A program made the position numbers and the translations under genes. A stretch of DNA of 45,557 nucleotides, taken from Acidobacteriaceae bacterium. GTDB taxonomy: Bacteria > Acidobacteriota > Terriglobia > Terriglobales > Acidobacteriaceae. Every line of letters starts with the position of its first letter. Position 1 is the stretch's first letter. The notes under the pieces are model-generated. The model was given only the letters and a program-made list of their open reading frames with translations, had not been told where the DNA came from and did no database searches. The stretch spans positions 64,602 to 110,158 of the forward strand of contig PLHW01000030.1 of NCBI GenBank assembly GCA_003139095.1. The letters run 5' to 3'. Positions 31,643 to 40,234 of this stretch are shown here, in pieces.

Positions 31643-32431
31643 ATGAGACAATTTTTTCGCCTCGTACTGCTGGCGCTGGTGCTGATGACGGTGGCGCTGA
31701 TTTCCGCGATGACGGCGATGCGCTTTGCGATCCACGGGCGGGAAGTGGTGATTCCGAAATTAGTGGGAATGACGCCGGCGGAGGCGGAGCGGGCCGGCGC
31801 AGCTTCAGGGCTGCAAGTGGTGATTGAGCGGGAATTTTACAGCGCGGATGTAGCGGAAGGGCGAATCATGACGCAGATGCCGCCGGCGGGAACGAAGGTG
31901 CGGCGGGGCTGGTCGATTCGCGTGGCGCGCAGTCTGGGGCCGCAGCGAGTGGCGATTCCGGATGTGACGGGAGAAAGCGAACGGGCGGCCGAGGTGAATA
32001 TACGGCGGCGGGGGCTGGGGATCGGCTCCACTGCGCAAGTGAGTTTGGCAGGCGACATGACGAGCGCGGTTGCGAATGCCGAAGACGAGCGGGTGGTTTC
32101 GCAGAGCCCGCCGGCGAATGCCAGCGGCGTGGCGGCGCCGAAGATCGATTTGCTGGTGAGTGGCGGGGCCGAGCCGGAAGCGTACGTGATGCCGAACTTC
32201 AGCGGGCAGGCGCTGGGCAGCGTGACGCTGGCGCTGCAGGATGCGGGGATGCACGTCGGACGAGTGATCGTGGTTGCGAGTGGGGATAGTGTAGCGGGGG
32301 CGGCGGGCGGGCCGCAGGGTGCGCGGAATGCGGGAAGTCAGGCAAACGCGGCAAGTGTGATTGTGACGCAGAGTCCGGCGGCGGGGCAGAAGGTGGTGGC
32401 GGGAGCGACTGTGAATTTCGAGGTGCGGTAG
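31643..32431 (+). CDS. Membrane-anchored PASTA-domain protein
   Basis: This is a 262-aa protein with one N-terminal membrane segment (FFRLVLLALVLMTVALISA) and an outside region made of three PASTA modules at about 36-100, 103-172 and 178-262. Each begins like VIPKLVGMTPAEAE, VAIPDVTGESERAA or YVMPNFSGQALGSV and ends in QSPPA or QSPAAGQKV. PASTA modules bind muropeptides or beta-lactams in Ser/Thr kinases and penicillin-binding proteins; here there is no kinase or transpeptidase domain. The Shine-Dalgarno is close to the ATG (GAAGG). It converges on rsmB and may belong to an fmt/rsmB/PASTA neighbourhood. Confidence 0.82.
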   Translation: MRQFFRLVLLALVLMTVALISAMTAMRFAIHGREVVIPKLVGMTPAEAERAGAASGLQVVIEREFYSADVAEGRIMTQMPPAGTKVRRGWSIRVARSLGPQRVAIPDVTGESERAAEVNIRRRGLGIGSTAQVSLAGDMTSAVANAEDERVVSQSPPANASGVAAPKIDLLVSGGAEPEAYVMPNFSGQALGSVTLALQDAGMHVGRVIVVASGDSVAGAAGGPQGARNAGSQANAASVIVTQSPAAGQKVVAGATVNFEVR

Positions 32432-32535
32432 GGCGGCGCGACAGCGGACCTTGCGCGTCGTTGTGGTTCTTGCCTTGAGTCTCTTCTTGAGCTGAGATTG
32501 CTTCCGGTTGATCTTACCTTTGTATCATTACTGTT

Positions 32536-32560
32536 TTGTACCTATCTAGTTGTACCTATC
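32536..32560. repeat. Direct repeat of TTGTACCTATC between convergent genes
   Basis: The 11-mer TTGTACCTATC occurs at 32536-32546 and 32550-32560 in the 146-bp gap between the PASTA and rsmB stops. No terminator hairpin is obvious there; the role is unknown. Confidence 0.4.
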
Positions 32561-32577
32561 CGTTTATCCGCGGAACC

Positions 32578-33957
32578 TCATGAATTGCGTTGGATGATGG
32601 CGGCGAAGAAGCCGTCGCAGGGGTGAACTCCGGGGATGGTGCGGAGGAAAGGGCCGTCGAGGAGCGAGTGGGGGGACCGGGAGGCGAGTTCGCCTAACTG
32701 GCGGAGGCGATCGAGTTCCCCGCGACAATTTAAGACTTCAAATTGACCCGCGCCTTCCAGCGCGGCCTTCACCAGGGCTTCATTTTCTTCCGGCTCTAAG
32801 GAGCAGGTGGAGTAGACGAGGCGGCCGCCGGGAGAGAGGTGCGCGAGAGCCGATTGCAGGATGGCGAACTGGCGGACGTGGAGATCATGTAAATCCTGCG
32901 GCGTTAGACGCCATTTAATTTCGGGATTGCGCGCGAGGGTGCCAGTGCCGGAGCAGGGAACGTCAGCAAGAATGCGATCGAAGGAAGTGGAAAATGGAAG
33001 TTGACGCGCATCCGCCGCGACGACACGGATATTCGGTTGCAACGAAAGCGCGCGCAGCAGACGGGCGCGATGCGGATGCAACTCGCAGGCGAAGACGGTT
33101 GCGTGGGGATTGCGGTTCGCGAGTAGAGCAGTCTTGAGGCCGGGAGCGGCGCAGCAGTCGAGGAAGTTTTGGCCGTCACCAACGAGCAGAGCGACCAATT
33201 GGGAGGCTTCGTCCTGAATGGAGATGAGGCGCTCGCGATAGGCGCGAGTTTGGGTTACGTCGCCGGAGAGGACGATGCGCGCGGACGACAGCAGGAGGCC
33301 TGGCGCAAGCTGAATGTGGCTTTCGGCAAGATCGGCAAGGACGCGATCGTCATAAAGGTGAACGCTAGTGTGGGGTGTGCACTGGTTGTGAGCGCAAATC
33401 TGGCGGGCGGCGTCGAGGCCGTAGCGATCGACCCAGCGCTGGACAAGCCATTCGGGATGAGCGGAATTTTCGGCGAGGGCTGCGGCGTCGCGAGAGTCGC
33501 GGATTTGAGCGAGGAGAGCTTCTGCGGGGGAATCGGGGGCCGGGTGGGCGGCGCTCGCCGAGTTTGAGACGAGTTTGCGAAGGACAGCATTGACGAACGG
33601 CGCGGCCGACGTTTTGCGTGCGGCTTTGACGAGTTGAACGCTCTCGAAGATGGCGGCGCGCGCGGGAATGCGGGAGAGAAATTGAAGTTGATAGAGACCG
33701 AGGCGGAGGGCGACGAGGATTTCGGCGTCGAGGCGACCAAGCTTTTGGGACGAAGCGTTGGCGATGCGGCGATCGAGCCAGGACTGCCAGCGGAGACAGC
33801 CCATCACCAGTTCGGTGGCGAGGCCATGGTCGGCGGAAGAGAGTTTGGCGAGGCGAGTGGAATGGAGCAGTTCGCTTGCGTAAGCGGCCTCACGCGCGAC
33901 TTTCAGAAGAATTTCGAACGCGGCGGCGCGAGCGCGAGAGATGGGCATTGAGGACAT
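32578..33957 (-). CDS. rsmB: 16S rRNA (cytosine(967)-C(5))-methyltransferase RsmB
   Basis: This is a 459-aa ribosomal RNA m5C methyltransferase. An N-terminal NusB-like RNA-binding domain (about 1-150: FEILLKVAREAAYASELL, GLYQLQFLSRIPARAAI) is followed by a RsmB/NSUN Rossmann domain. The SAM-binding DCCAAPGLKT, the catalytic motif DVPCSGTGTLARNPEIKW and the second cysteine motif YSTCSLEPEENE are all intact, so an active enzyme is expected. The ATG at 33957 is used; a second ATG three codons in is an alternative. Four heptamers (GTCGTTG-like) lie 5-32 bp upstream. The gene lies 3' of fmt on the same strand with a 147-bp gap, the usual order in many bacteria. Confidence 0.93.
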   Translation of the reverse strand: MSSMPISRARAAAFEILLKVAREAAYASELLHSTRLAKLSSADHGLATELVMGCLRWQSWLDRRIANASSQKLGRLDAEILVALRLGLYQLQFLSRIPARAAIFESVQLVKAARKTSAAPFVNAVLRKLVSNSASAAHPAPDSPAEALLAQIRDSRDAAALAENSAHPEWLVQRWVDRYGLDAARQICAHNQCTPHTSVHLYDDRVLADLAESHIQLAPGLLLSSARIVLSGDVTQTRAYRERLISIQDEASQLVALLVGDGQNFLDCCAAPGLKTALLANRNPHATVFACELHPHRARLLRALSLQPNIRVVAADARQLPFSTSFDRILADVPCSGTGTLARNPEIKWRLTPQDLHDLHVRQFAILQSALAHLSPGGRLVYSTCSLEPEENEALVKAALEGAGQFEVLNCRGELDRLRQLGELASRSPHSLLDGPFLRTIPGVHPCDGFFAAIIQRNS

Positions 33958-33961
33958 TTTA

Positions 33962-33989
33962 GTCGTTGGTCGTTAGTCGCTGGTCGTTC
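33962..33989. repeat. Heptamer repeat upstream of rsmB
   Basis: GTCGTTG, GTCGTTA, GTCGCTG and GTCGTTC are four tandem 7-nt units directly upstream of the rsmB start. Confidence 0.7.
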
Positions 33990-34104
33990 GGGATGCGTTC
34001 TTGCTTGCGGCCTCGGTTAATTGGGCTGATTTTGTAATGGAGTAATTTCAGAATCTATTTGGGCTGAAGCTTCGGATCTGCTCAATTATGAATCTGCTCT
34101 GCAG

Positions 34105-35040
34105 CTACTCGCCCAAATGATCGCCGGGTTTGGGATGGTAGCCGTTGATAAATTCCTGGGCGGTCATGCGGCGCTTGCCATCGAGTTGAAGTTCGAAAAG
34201 ATTGAGAGCTGTGTTCTGACCGCAGCCAACCTGGAGGCGGGGGCCGTCGACTGCGAGCGCGGCGGGGGCCAGGGCGGCGTGAGAAGGCGCGGGTTCGGCG
34301 CGGTGCACTTGCAGAGCCTTGCCCTTGAAAGTGGTGAATGCGCCGGGCCAGGGGCGAAATCCGCGCATGCGATTGAAAAGCTCGGTGGCGGGGCGAGCGA
34401 AGTCCATGCGGCCATCTTCTTTCTTGAGAATGGGCGCGAGAGTGGCTTTGGAATGATCCTGCGGAACCGGGTCCAGTTGCCCGGTTTCGAGCTGGCGCAA
34501 GGTTTGGAGCATGAGGTCGGCGCCGAGAGATGCGAGCCGGGGAGCGAGGGATTCGGCGGTGTCTTCGTGGAGGATGGGCAGTTCACGCTGGAGGAGGATG
34601 TCGCCGGTATCAAGGCCGGCGTCGATGCGCATGGTGGTGACTCCGGTGATGGACTCGCCGCTGGCGATGGCCCACTGGATGGGGGCGGCGCCGCGATACT
34701 TCGGCAAAAGAGAGGCGTGAAGATTTAAATTTCCAAATCGCGGGAGATCGATCATCCACTGCGGGATGATGCGGCCGTAGCCAACGACGATGATGGCGTC
34801 GGGATGAAGGGCGGCGAGCTGGGAATGGAATTCGGCGTTGTTCTTGATGGACGCGGGTTGGACGACGGGGATCTGGAGGCGGAGGGCAGCTTCTTTGATA
34901 GGAGAAGCGGCGAGTTCCATGCCGCGGCCGCGGGGGCGATCGGGCTGCGTCACGACGAGAGGCACGGAATGACCGGCGGCGAAGAGGGCGTCCAGCGTGG
35001 GGACGGCGAAACGGGGCGTGCCGGAGAAGATCAGGATCAT
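34105..35040 (-). CDS. fmt: Methionyl-tRNA formyltransferase
   Basis: This is a 311-aa enzyme formylating initiator Met-tRNA with 10-formyl-tetrahydrofolate. The N-terminal Rossmann domain has IFSGTPRFAVPTLDAL and VVTQPDRPRGRG; the catalytic motif region reads NLHASLLPKYRGAAPIQWAI and TTMRIDAGLDTGDIL; the C-terminal OB-like domain follows GFRPWPGAF. The ATG at 35040 is the natural start, with a GAGAA stretch from a heptamer repeat ahead of it. Its usual partner def (deformylase) is not in the window. The remains of a sigma gene lie immediately upstream on the same strand. Confidence 0.95.
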   Translation of the reverse strand: MILIFSGTPRFAVPTLDALFAAGHSVPLVVTQPDRPRGRGMELAASPIKEAALRLQIPVVQPASIKNNAEFHSQLAALHPDAIIVVGYGRIIPQWMIDLPRFGNLNLHASLLPKYRGAAPIQWAIASGESITGVTTMRIDAGLDTGDILLQRELPILHEDTAESLAPRLASLGADLMLQTLRQLETGQLDPVPQDHSKATLAPILKKEDGRMDFARPATELFNRMRGFRPWPGAFTTFKGKALQVHRAEPAPSHAALAPAALAVDGPRLQVGCGQNTALNLFELQLDGKRRMTAQEFINGYHPKPGDHLGE

Positions 35041-35043
35041 CGG

Positions 35044-35071
35044 TTCTCAGTTCTCGCTTCTCAGTTCTCAG
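35044..35071. repeat. Heptamer repeat immediately upstream of fmt
   Basis: TTCTCAG, TTCTCGC, TTCTCAG and TTCTCAG (minus strand CTGAGAA units) fill the space between the sigma remnant and the fmt start codon, ending 3 nt from it. Confidence 0.75.
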
Positions 35072-35411
35072 TGGACGGCGGAAAGCTTGAAGCTGCCACC
35101 GATTGTCCAGTCCTAGTTACATGCCCGCGATGCCACGGTTGGCCGCGAGAGAGGCGCCATGCTAGGCCGCGCCTTGCGCCAATTCGTGCACGCGGTCCCG
35201 AAAGGTGATCGGGATCGACCAGCCGCAGGTAGGCCTCGTGCACGAGGGCAGTGGCGCGGAGGGTATGGTCGGGGCGCTCGGCGCGCAGGCAATTCGCGGC
35301 AAGCTTGCGGAGTTGGTCATAGACGACGGGCATTAACTCGTCGAGGGCCTCTCTGTTACCGCTGCCCCACTGCTGCAAAAGGCTCGTTACGAGCTGACGA
35401 TTCGGGTCCAT
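35061..35411 (-). pseudogene. Truncated ECF sigma factor (TIGR02999-like N-terminus)
   Basis: The first about 68 codons match the N-terminus of an ECF-type sigma factor (VTSLLQQWGSGNREALDELM, VYDQLRKLAANCLR, ATALVHEAYLRLVD), including the region-2 start. After that the frame changes into non-homologous sequence (DHLSGPRARIGARRG), and no region 4 (DNA-binding) is found in any frame before fmt. A shifted frame just after shows RDRVHELAQGAA, possibly the continuation, so a frameshift plus deletion is likely. GGAGG lies 9 nt before the ATG at 35411, so the start signals survive. A product would lack promoter binding. Confidence 0.7.
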
Positions 35412-35841
35412 CGATTTGCCCTCCAGTTTCGAGGCCGGTCACCCGGCGACTTTTTCCAAAAAAATTGCGATCCACTGAGGGAATCGGTGGACCACCGTCG
35501 CTTTACAAGTTGAGAGCAGATGTTGATCGCACCAAAAAGAGCCTTCTGGCCAACGATTATAAACCCGCGATCAAACTGCGGAGTGCGGTGACGAAAGCTC
35601 CGTGAATGGACTGGAGCCCTAGACGAAGCAAAAAACAAATTCTATTTCACCAGAACATCGAAAGAGAGGAACTACCATGACTCGACGGTGGTCAACGGCG
35701 TCAACGACGCTGGCGTGTTAGTCGGATTCTCAGGCACGGCTCCGACCAACAACGGCTTCATTGCTACACCGAGTAAGTAGTAAGTAGAAATATCATCAGC
35801 GCGCACCTTTTTTGGGGGGATCAACTCTCCGGCCACGGTTC
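35412..35841. other. Scar region between sigma remnant and orphan gene
   Basis: There are no intact genes. It contains the upstream side of the sigma remnant, the tail of a HAF-repeat protein (35658-35780, separate entry) and otherwise nothing I can identify. Confidence 0.45.
35658..35780 (+). pseudogene. C-terminal remnant of a HAF-repeat extracellular protein
   Basis: From about 35673 the plus strand encodes YHDSTVVNGVNDAGVLVG, then FSGTAPTNNGFIATPSK and a stop at 35778-35780. This is the usual C-terminal end of secreted proteins with HAF/INDAG-type repeats (G-I/V-N-D-A-G...VGF...HGF-like). No upstream coding part exists; the frame dissolves before 35660. It is a decayed fragment. Confidence 0.5.
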
Positions 35842-36264
35842 TCAGTTCACGCCGCGTCCCGCGTTCTGCCGAGTCTCGATACTGTCGAGCCGGTAGCTCT
35901 GCTGTATGTGGCGCGAATGTGCGGAAACCGTGGTATAAGGCACGCCAAGAAAGTGCTTGGCCACAATGGCCGTCACTTCGAGACAATTAAAGTTCTGGTG
36001 CTTCACTTTCCGCGCGATTTGTTGCAGAGCGCGCTGAATTTTGCCCGCGCCAACCGCGCCGAAGAATGTCGCCTTGATCTCATCAGCCATGAAAAGGAAA
36101 TTCCAGCGCGCCGCGTGAATCTTGTCGTCCAGTGCAATGCCGTCAAGCAGTTTCACCACACTCCAATTCCCGAAGTATGGTTCACTCTGTAAAGCCAGGG
36201 CTTCTGCCATATGTGGCGACTCTTCGCCGATTAGAACTGAGCCAACTTGAACAATTGGTATCAT
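35842..36264 (-). CDS. Conserved-looking hypothetical protein
   Basis: This is a 140-aa soluble protein of no family I can name. The central stretch (FGNWSVVKLLDGIALDDKIH, AARWNFLFMADEIKATFFG, FNCLEVTAIVAKHFLGVPY, VSAHSRHIQQSYRLD) has a regular, protein-like pattern and reminds me of an uncharacterised protein common in acidobacteria. GAGAG lies about 8 nt before the ATG at 36264. It has no operon partner: the scar region lies downstream and the divergent glycosyltransferase gene upstream. It could be regulatory or nucleic-acid binding; no evidence distinguishes these. Confidence 0.6.
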   Translation of the reverse strand: MIPIVQVGSVLIGEESPHMAEALALQSEPYFGNWSVVKLLDGIALDDKIHAARWNFLFMADEIKATFFGAVGAGKIQRALQQIARKVKHQNFNCLEVTAIVAKHFLGVPYTTVSAHSRHIQQSYRLDSIETRQNAGRGVN

Positions 36265-36455
36265 AGAAATACTCTCTTCGCGAACTGGTTGTTGAATGGA
36301 AACCCGCGGGCGACCTTGTTATATCTGTGACTTTAGAGGATCCGCGATTGCGATTCTGATCAATTTTGACCAGTGTTCTTGAGACAATCAGCGAATACTA
36401 ATCCGAGGGAGAACTGTAGTTACGCGTAGCAGTCGCCAATTTATTCAGGGGGTCG

Positions 36456-38891
36456 ATGTCATTGATAGAAACAGCGCCGCCGGTGCAGTCTCTTACCCCC
36501 ACCCAGGGCCCCCCCGGCACATCCGCTCCAACCCCAGTGGCCTCCATACCCTTGCAATCGAACGCGGGGTTGCCGAGCCGGATCGCCGTGGTTGGCAACT
36601 ATCTGCCGAGGCAGTGCGGGATTGCCACTTTTACGACCGACTTGTGCGACGCAATCTCGGCGGAGTGTGGTGCGGCCAAGTTATTCGCGGTTCCGGTCAA
36701 CGACACGGAACTGGGCTACGACTACCCATCGCGAGTGAGACTGGCGCTGGCGCAGGACGAAGTGTCCTCCTACGAACAAGCGGCTGACTTCCTGAATTTC
36801 ACAAACTTCGATTTGGTGTGCCTGCAACACGAATATGGAATCTTTGGCGGCCCGGCGGGCAGTCACATTCTGGCTCTCCTTCGCCGCCTCAAAATGCCTG
36901 TCATCACTACGCTGCACACGGTTCTTCGCGAGCCAAATCCCGACCAGCGGCGCGTGATGGAGGAGATCACAGCGCTCTCGGATCGTCTGATCGTGATGAG
37001 CCAACTCTCTTCCCAGTTCTTGCAGGAAATATTCAAAGTACCGGGCCGCAAGATCGATATGGTTCCACACGGCGTTCCCGATCTGCCGTTTCTGGATCCG
37101 AATTTTTACAAAGATCGTTTTGACGTGGAAGGGAAGGCGGTGCTCCTCACCTTCGGCCTGCTCTCGCCGAACAAGGGGATCGAGAACGTGATTCAAGCCC
37201 TGCCGCACATTTTGTCGAAGCACAAGAACGTGGTTTATATTGTCGCGGGCGCGACCCACCCTCACATTTTGCGCCGAGAAGGCGATCACTACCGCGAGGG
37301 CCTGCAGGCCTTGGCGAAGGAAATCGGCGTGGGATCGAATGTGTTCTTCCACAACCGCTTTGCCAGCCCTGCGGAAATGGCCGAGTTCATTGGCGCGGCA
37401 GACATCTATATCACTCCCTACCGTCACGAAGCACAGGTGGTCTCCGGCACCCTTGCTTATGCGCTCGGGGCGGGCAAGGCCATCATTTCGACTCCGTACT
37501 GGCATGCCATCGAACTGTTGGACGACCGCCGCGGCGCGCTGGTTCCTTTTCAGGATCCGGAGGCGATTGCGCGCAAAACAGTCGAACTTCTGGATACGCC
37601 CGCAATCCGTCATGCGATGCGAAAACGCGCCTATTTATACTCCCGGGAAATGGTCTGGAAAAAAGTGGCGCAGGGATACATGGCGAGTTTTGCGCGCGCT
37701 CGCAGTGACCGCATGCAGACGCCACGCGTGATAGTGGCCGATGCAATTCCGGAAAAGTGTTTCAATAAACTGCCCGCGCTCAACCTGGACCACTTGCATC
37801 GCCTGACCGATGAGACCGGCTTGCTCCAGCACGCGACCTTCACGGTTCCTAACTATTCCGAGGGGTATACCACCGACGATAATGCGCGTGCTTTGGTTCT
37901 CACCGTACTCCTCGAGCAACTCGGCCAAACAGAGCCGCGTGAGCTTCACGACCAGGCTTCGCGGTACCTCGCATTTCTCGGACACGCACTGAATCAAGCC
38001 AACGGGAGGTTCAGAAACTTCCTGAGTTATACGCGCGTGTGGAACGAGGCGGAAGGCTCGGAGGACTGTCACGGGCGCGCGCTTTGGTCGCTTGGAACTG
38101 TTCTTCGGCGGTCGGGCGATCAAGCGCTCCGAGGCGCGGCTGGCCGCCTGTTTGAGATGGCGGTTCCGGCGGTGCTGGCCTTCACCAGTCCGCGCGCCTG
38201 GGCTTTTGCGCTGCTGGGCATTGAAGAATATCTAAATTCTTTTCCGGGTGACCGAGATGCGCAACGAATAAGTTCTTTTTTGGCCACCCGCCTCGTCGAC
38301 AACTATAAGGGGAATCAGTCATCGGACTGGCGCTGGTTTGAAAATGTTCTGGCTTACTCCAATGCCAAATTGGCCCAAGCGGTATTGGCCGCGGGCTCGC
38401 GCAATCTGAACCACGAGATGGTTGCGATCGGTCTCGGAGCTTTAAATTGGCTAAATGAAGTGCAGCATTGCGCAGGGCAGCGTCATTTCGTCCCCATCGG
38501 CTCGCAAGGGTTTTACCGCCAGGGCTGCGAGCGAGCACGCTTCGATCAACAACCGGTGGAAGCGGGCGGCGCGGTTTCCGCCTGTCTCGAAGCGTATCGC
38601 ATCACGGGGGATGATCGTTGGCGCAAGGAAGCCTGGTCGGCCTTCAACTGGTTTCTGGGAAATAACGACTTGGGGATTCCCTTGTATGATCCCATCACGG
38701 GTGGCTGTCGAGACGGTTTGCATCCGGAGCGCGTGAATGAAAACCAGGGCGCCGAATCCACGCTCGCGTTCCTGATGGCGCAGGTTGAAATGCGCTTGCA
38801 GGGAGAGGCCGATGTTTCGCGACCGGATCCTGAACTGGTCAGCACCAGAAGCAACAAGAATAATAATGAGGTCACCGAACATGCACTTTGA
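36456..38891 (+). CDS. GT4 glycosyltransferase fused to a helical (alpha/alpha barrel-like) domain
   Basis: This is an 811-aa two-part protein. Residues of about 40-410 are a GT-B glycosyltransferase of family 4: an N-terminal acceptor domain (VVGNYLPRQCGIATFTTDL), then the donor domain with FGLLSPNKGIENVI and the E-x7-E type stretch EAQVVSGTLAYALGAGK. Residues of about 440-780 are helical with EGYTTDDNARALVL, FRNFLSYTRVWNE, DCHGRALWSLG, DWRWFENVLAYSNAKL and RVNENQGAESTLAFL, resembling an (alpha/alpha)6 glycan-processing toroid. The ATG at 36456 has AGGGGGT 2-8 nt upstream. The downstream GH130 gene starts 30 bp later. The pair probably makes and trims a mannose-containing oligosaccharide; substrate unproven. 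Confidence 0.85.
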   Translation: MSLIETAPPVQSLTPTQGPPGTSAPTPVASIPLQSNAGLPSRIAVVGNYLPRQCGIATFTTDLCDAISAECGAAKLFAVPVNDTELGYDYPSRVRLALAQDEVSSYEQAADFLNFTNFDLVCLQHEYGIFGGPAGSHILALLRRLKMPVITTLHTVLREPNPDQRRVMEEITALSDRLIVMSQLSSQFLQEIFKVPGRKIDMVPHGVPDLPFLDPNFYKDRFDVEGKAVLLTFGLLSPNKGIENVIQALPHILSKHKNVVYIVAGATHPHILRREGDHYREGLQALAKEIGVGSNVFFHNRFASPAEMAEFIGAADIYITPYRHEAQVVSGTLAYALGAGKAIISTPYWHAIELLDDRRGALVPFQDPEAIARKTVELLDTPAIRHAMRKRAYLYSREMVWKKVAQGYMASFARARSDRMQTPRVIVADAIPEKCFNKLPALNLDHLHRLTDETGLLQHATFTVPNYSEGYTTDDNARALVLTVLLEQLGQTEPRELHDQASRYLAFLGHALNQANGRFRNFLSYTRVWNEAEGSEDCHGRALWSLGTVLRRSGDQALRGAAGRLFEMAVPAVLAFTSPRAWAFALLGIEEYLNSFPGDRDAQRISSFLATRLVDNYKGNQSSDWRWFENVLAYSNAKLAQAVLAAGSRNLNHEMVAIGLGALNWLNEVQHCAGQRHFVPIGSQGFYRQGCERARFDQQPVEAGGAVSACLEAYRITGDDRWRKEAWSAFNWFLGNNDLGIPLYDPITGGCRDGLHPERVNENQGAESTLAFLMAQVEMRLQGEADVSRPDPELVSTRSNKNNNEVTEHAL

Positions 38892-38921
38892 AGTTCCATT
38901 TCCCTTTTCCGTGAAATCCTT

Positions 38922-39905
38922 ATGACAGTCGCAGTGATCGTCGGCCACGAGCCTTTACTCCTTCGTCATTCCGATAACCCGATTCTGACCAGCAAGGATT
39001 GGCCGTACTCGGTCAATAGTGTGTTCAATGCGGGAGCAACACTGCTGGAGGACGGATCAACGCTGCTGCTGTGCCGCGTGGAAGAGCGGCGCGGCCTGTC
39101 TCATCTCTGCGCGGCCCGCTCCCGCAATGGCGTGAATGGTTGGCAAATCGATCGGGAGCCGACGTTGATGTCGAGCCCTAAGGAATTTCCCGAGGAGATC
39201 TGGGGCATCGAAGACCCGCGCATCACCTTCGTACCTGAGCTGCAGCAATATGTCATCACTTACACGTCTTATTCGCGCGGGGGGCCGGGAGTCTCACTGG
39301 CGTTGACCAGGGACTTTCGCAGCTTCGAACGGTACGGGGTCATCATGCCACCCGATGACAAGGATTCGGCGCTCTTGCCGCGAAGAATTAACGGCTACTG
39401 GGCGCTCATCCATCGGCCGATGACCTCACTTGGCGCGCACATGTGGATCTCGTACTCGCCGGACTTGCGCCACTGGGGACGACATAGACTGATTCTCGAA
39501 GCGCGCCGCGGCGCATGGTGGGACGCGAACAAGATTGGCTTGTCACCACCTCCCATCGAGACTTCCAGAGGGTGGTTGATGCTGTACCACGGCGTACGAC
39601 AAACGCCCTCGGGCTGCCTGTATCGATTGGGGCTGGCATTGTTTGACCTTGAGAATCCGGAAAAATGCCTGCTCCGCGGCGACTCTTGGATCTTTGGGCC
39701 GGAAACCGACTATGAGCGCACCGGCGACGTGAAGGATGTCGTGTTTCCCTGCGGATACACCATGGACCCGGACGGCGATACGCTCAACATATACTACGGA
39801 GCCGCCGACAGCTCCATCGCACTGGCTCGAGCCAGCGTGCGGGCATTGCTAGCCTGGCTGGACGCCAATGGAAGTTCCGCGGGCGGGCAGCGGGCGGAAG
39901 ACTGA
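38922..39905 (+). CDS. GH130 beta-mannoside phosphorylase/hydrolase-family protein
   Basis: This is a 327-aa five-bladed beta-propeller glycosidase of family GH130, whose members phosphorolyse or hydrolyse beta-mannosides. The core motif IWGIEDPRITF carries the conserved Asp; other blades show NAGATLLEDGSTLLLCRVEE, HRPMTSLGAHMWISYSPDLR, WWDANKIGLSPPP and YYGAADSSIALA. Length is normal and no signal peptide is seen, so it is cytoplasmic. It follows the GT4 fusion by 30 bp in the same direction and is likely cotranscribed and functionally paired. A weak Shine-Dalgarno precedes the ATG at 38922. Phosphorylase versus hydrolase subtype cannot be decided by eye. Confidence 0.88.
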   Translation: MTVAVIVGHEPLLLRHSDNPILTSKDWPYSVNSVFNAGATLLEDGSTLLLCRVEERRGLSHLCAARSRNGVNGWQIDREPTLMSSPKEFPEEIWGIEDPRITFVPELQQYVITYTSYSRGGPGVSLALTRDFRSFERYGVIMPPDDKDSALLPRRINGYWALIHRPMTSLGAHMWISYSPDLRHWGRHRLILEARRGAWWDANKIGLSPPPIETSRGWLMLYHGVRQTPSGCLYRLGLALFDLENPEKCLLRGDSWIFGPETDYERTGDVKDVVFPCGYTMDPDGDTLNIYYGAADSSIALARASVRALLAWLDANGSSAGGQRAED

Positions 39906-40234
39906 GAAAGCACGTCCCGCCTCCTATTCCCGCGATGTGAGCTATCTTGCTCAGACGTGGCCCTCACAACCTGTCAACCTTTATCTACCTGAGTGTGGAG
40001 ACAGAGCCGCGAGCAGCGTATTCGCGGCTTTGATTCCTCGTTGCGTGAGGTCCAGAATCGCGAAGCGGTCATACTCGGCCAATCGGCATTCTCGTCCGTC
40101 TAAGCCGCCAGTCTTTGATTTCTGCGGCGCGGAACGATTCGACCCTGAAAGCCTCGAACAGGATCCTGGAACATTTTCGATCGGTCAGCCTTGGCGGATG
40201 AGGGTGAACGCACGAAAGAAGGAAGGTAACAAAT
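39906..40234. other. Intergenic region with a hairpin
   Basis: I see no gene in these 329 bases. An 8-bp hairpin (40005-40029) lies in the first third; the remainder should hold the promoter of the small membrane protein gene. Confidence 0.45.
40005..40035 (+). terminator. Possible terminator of the GT4-GH130 operon
   Basis: AGCCGCGA (40005-40012) pairs with TCGCGGCT (40022-40029), loop 9 nt, followed by TTGATT. The T-tract is short. Confidence 0.4.

Noticed and set aside
35672-35986. A 104-codon minus-strand frame over the HAF remnant
   Set aside because: It is antisense to the HAF tail and overlaps the orphan gene at 35842-36264; no motif.
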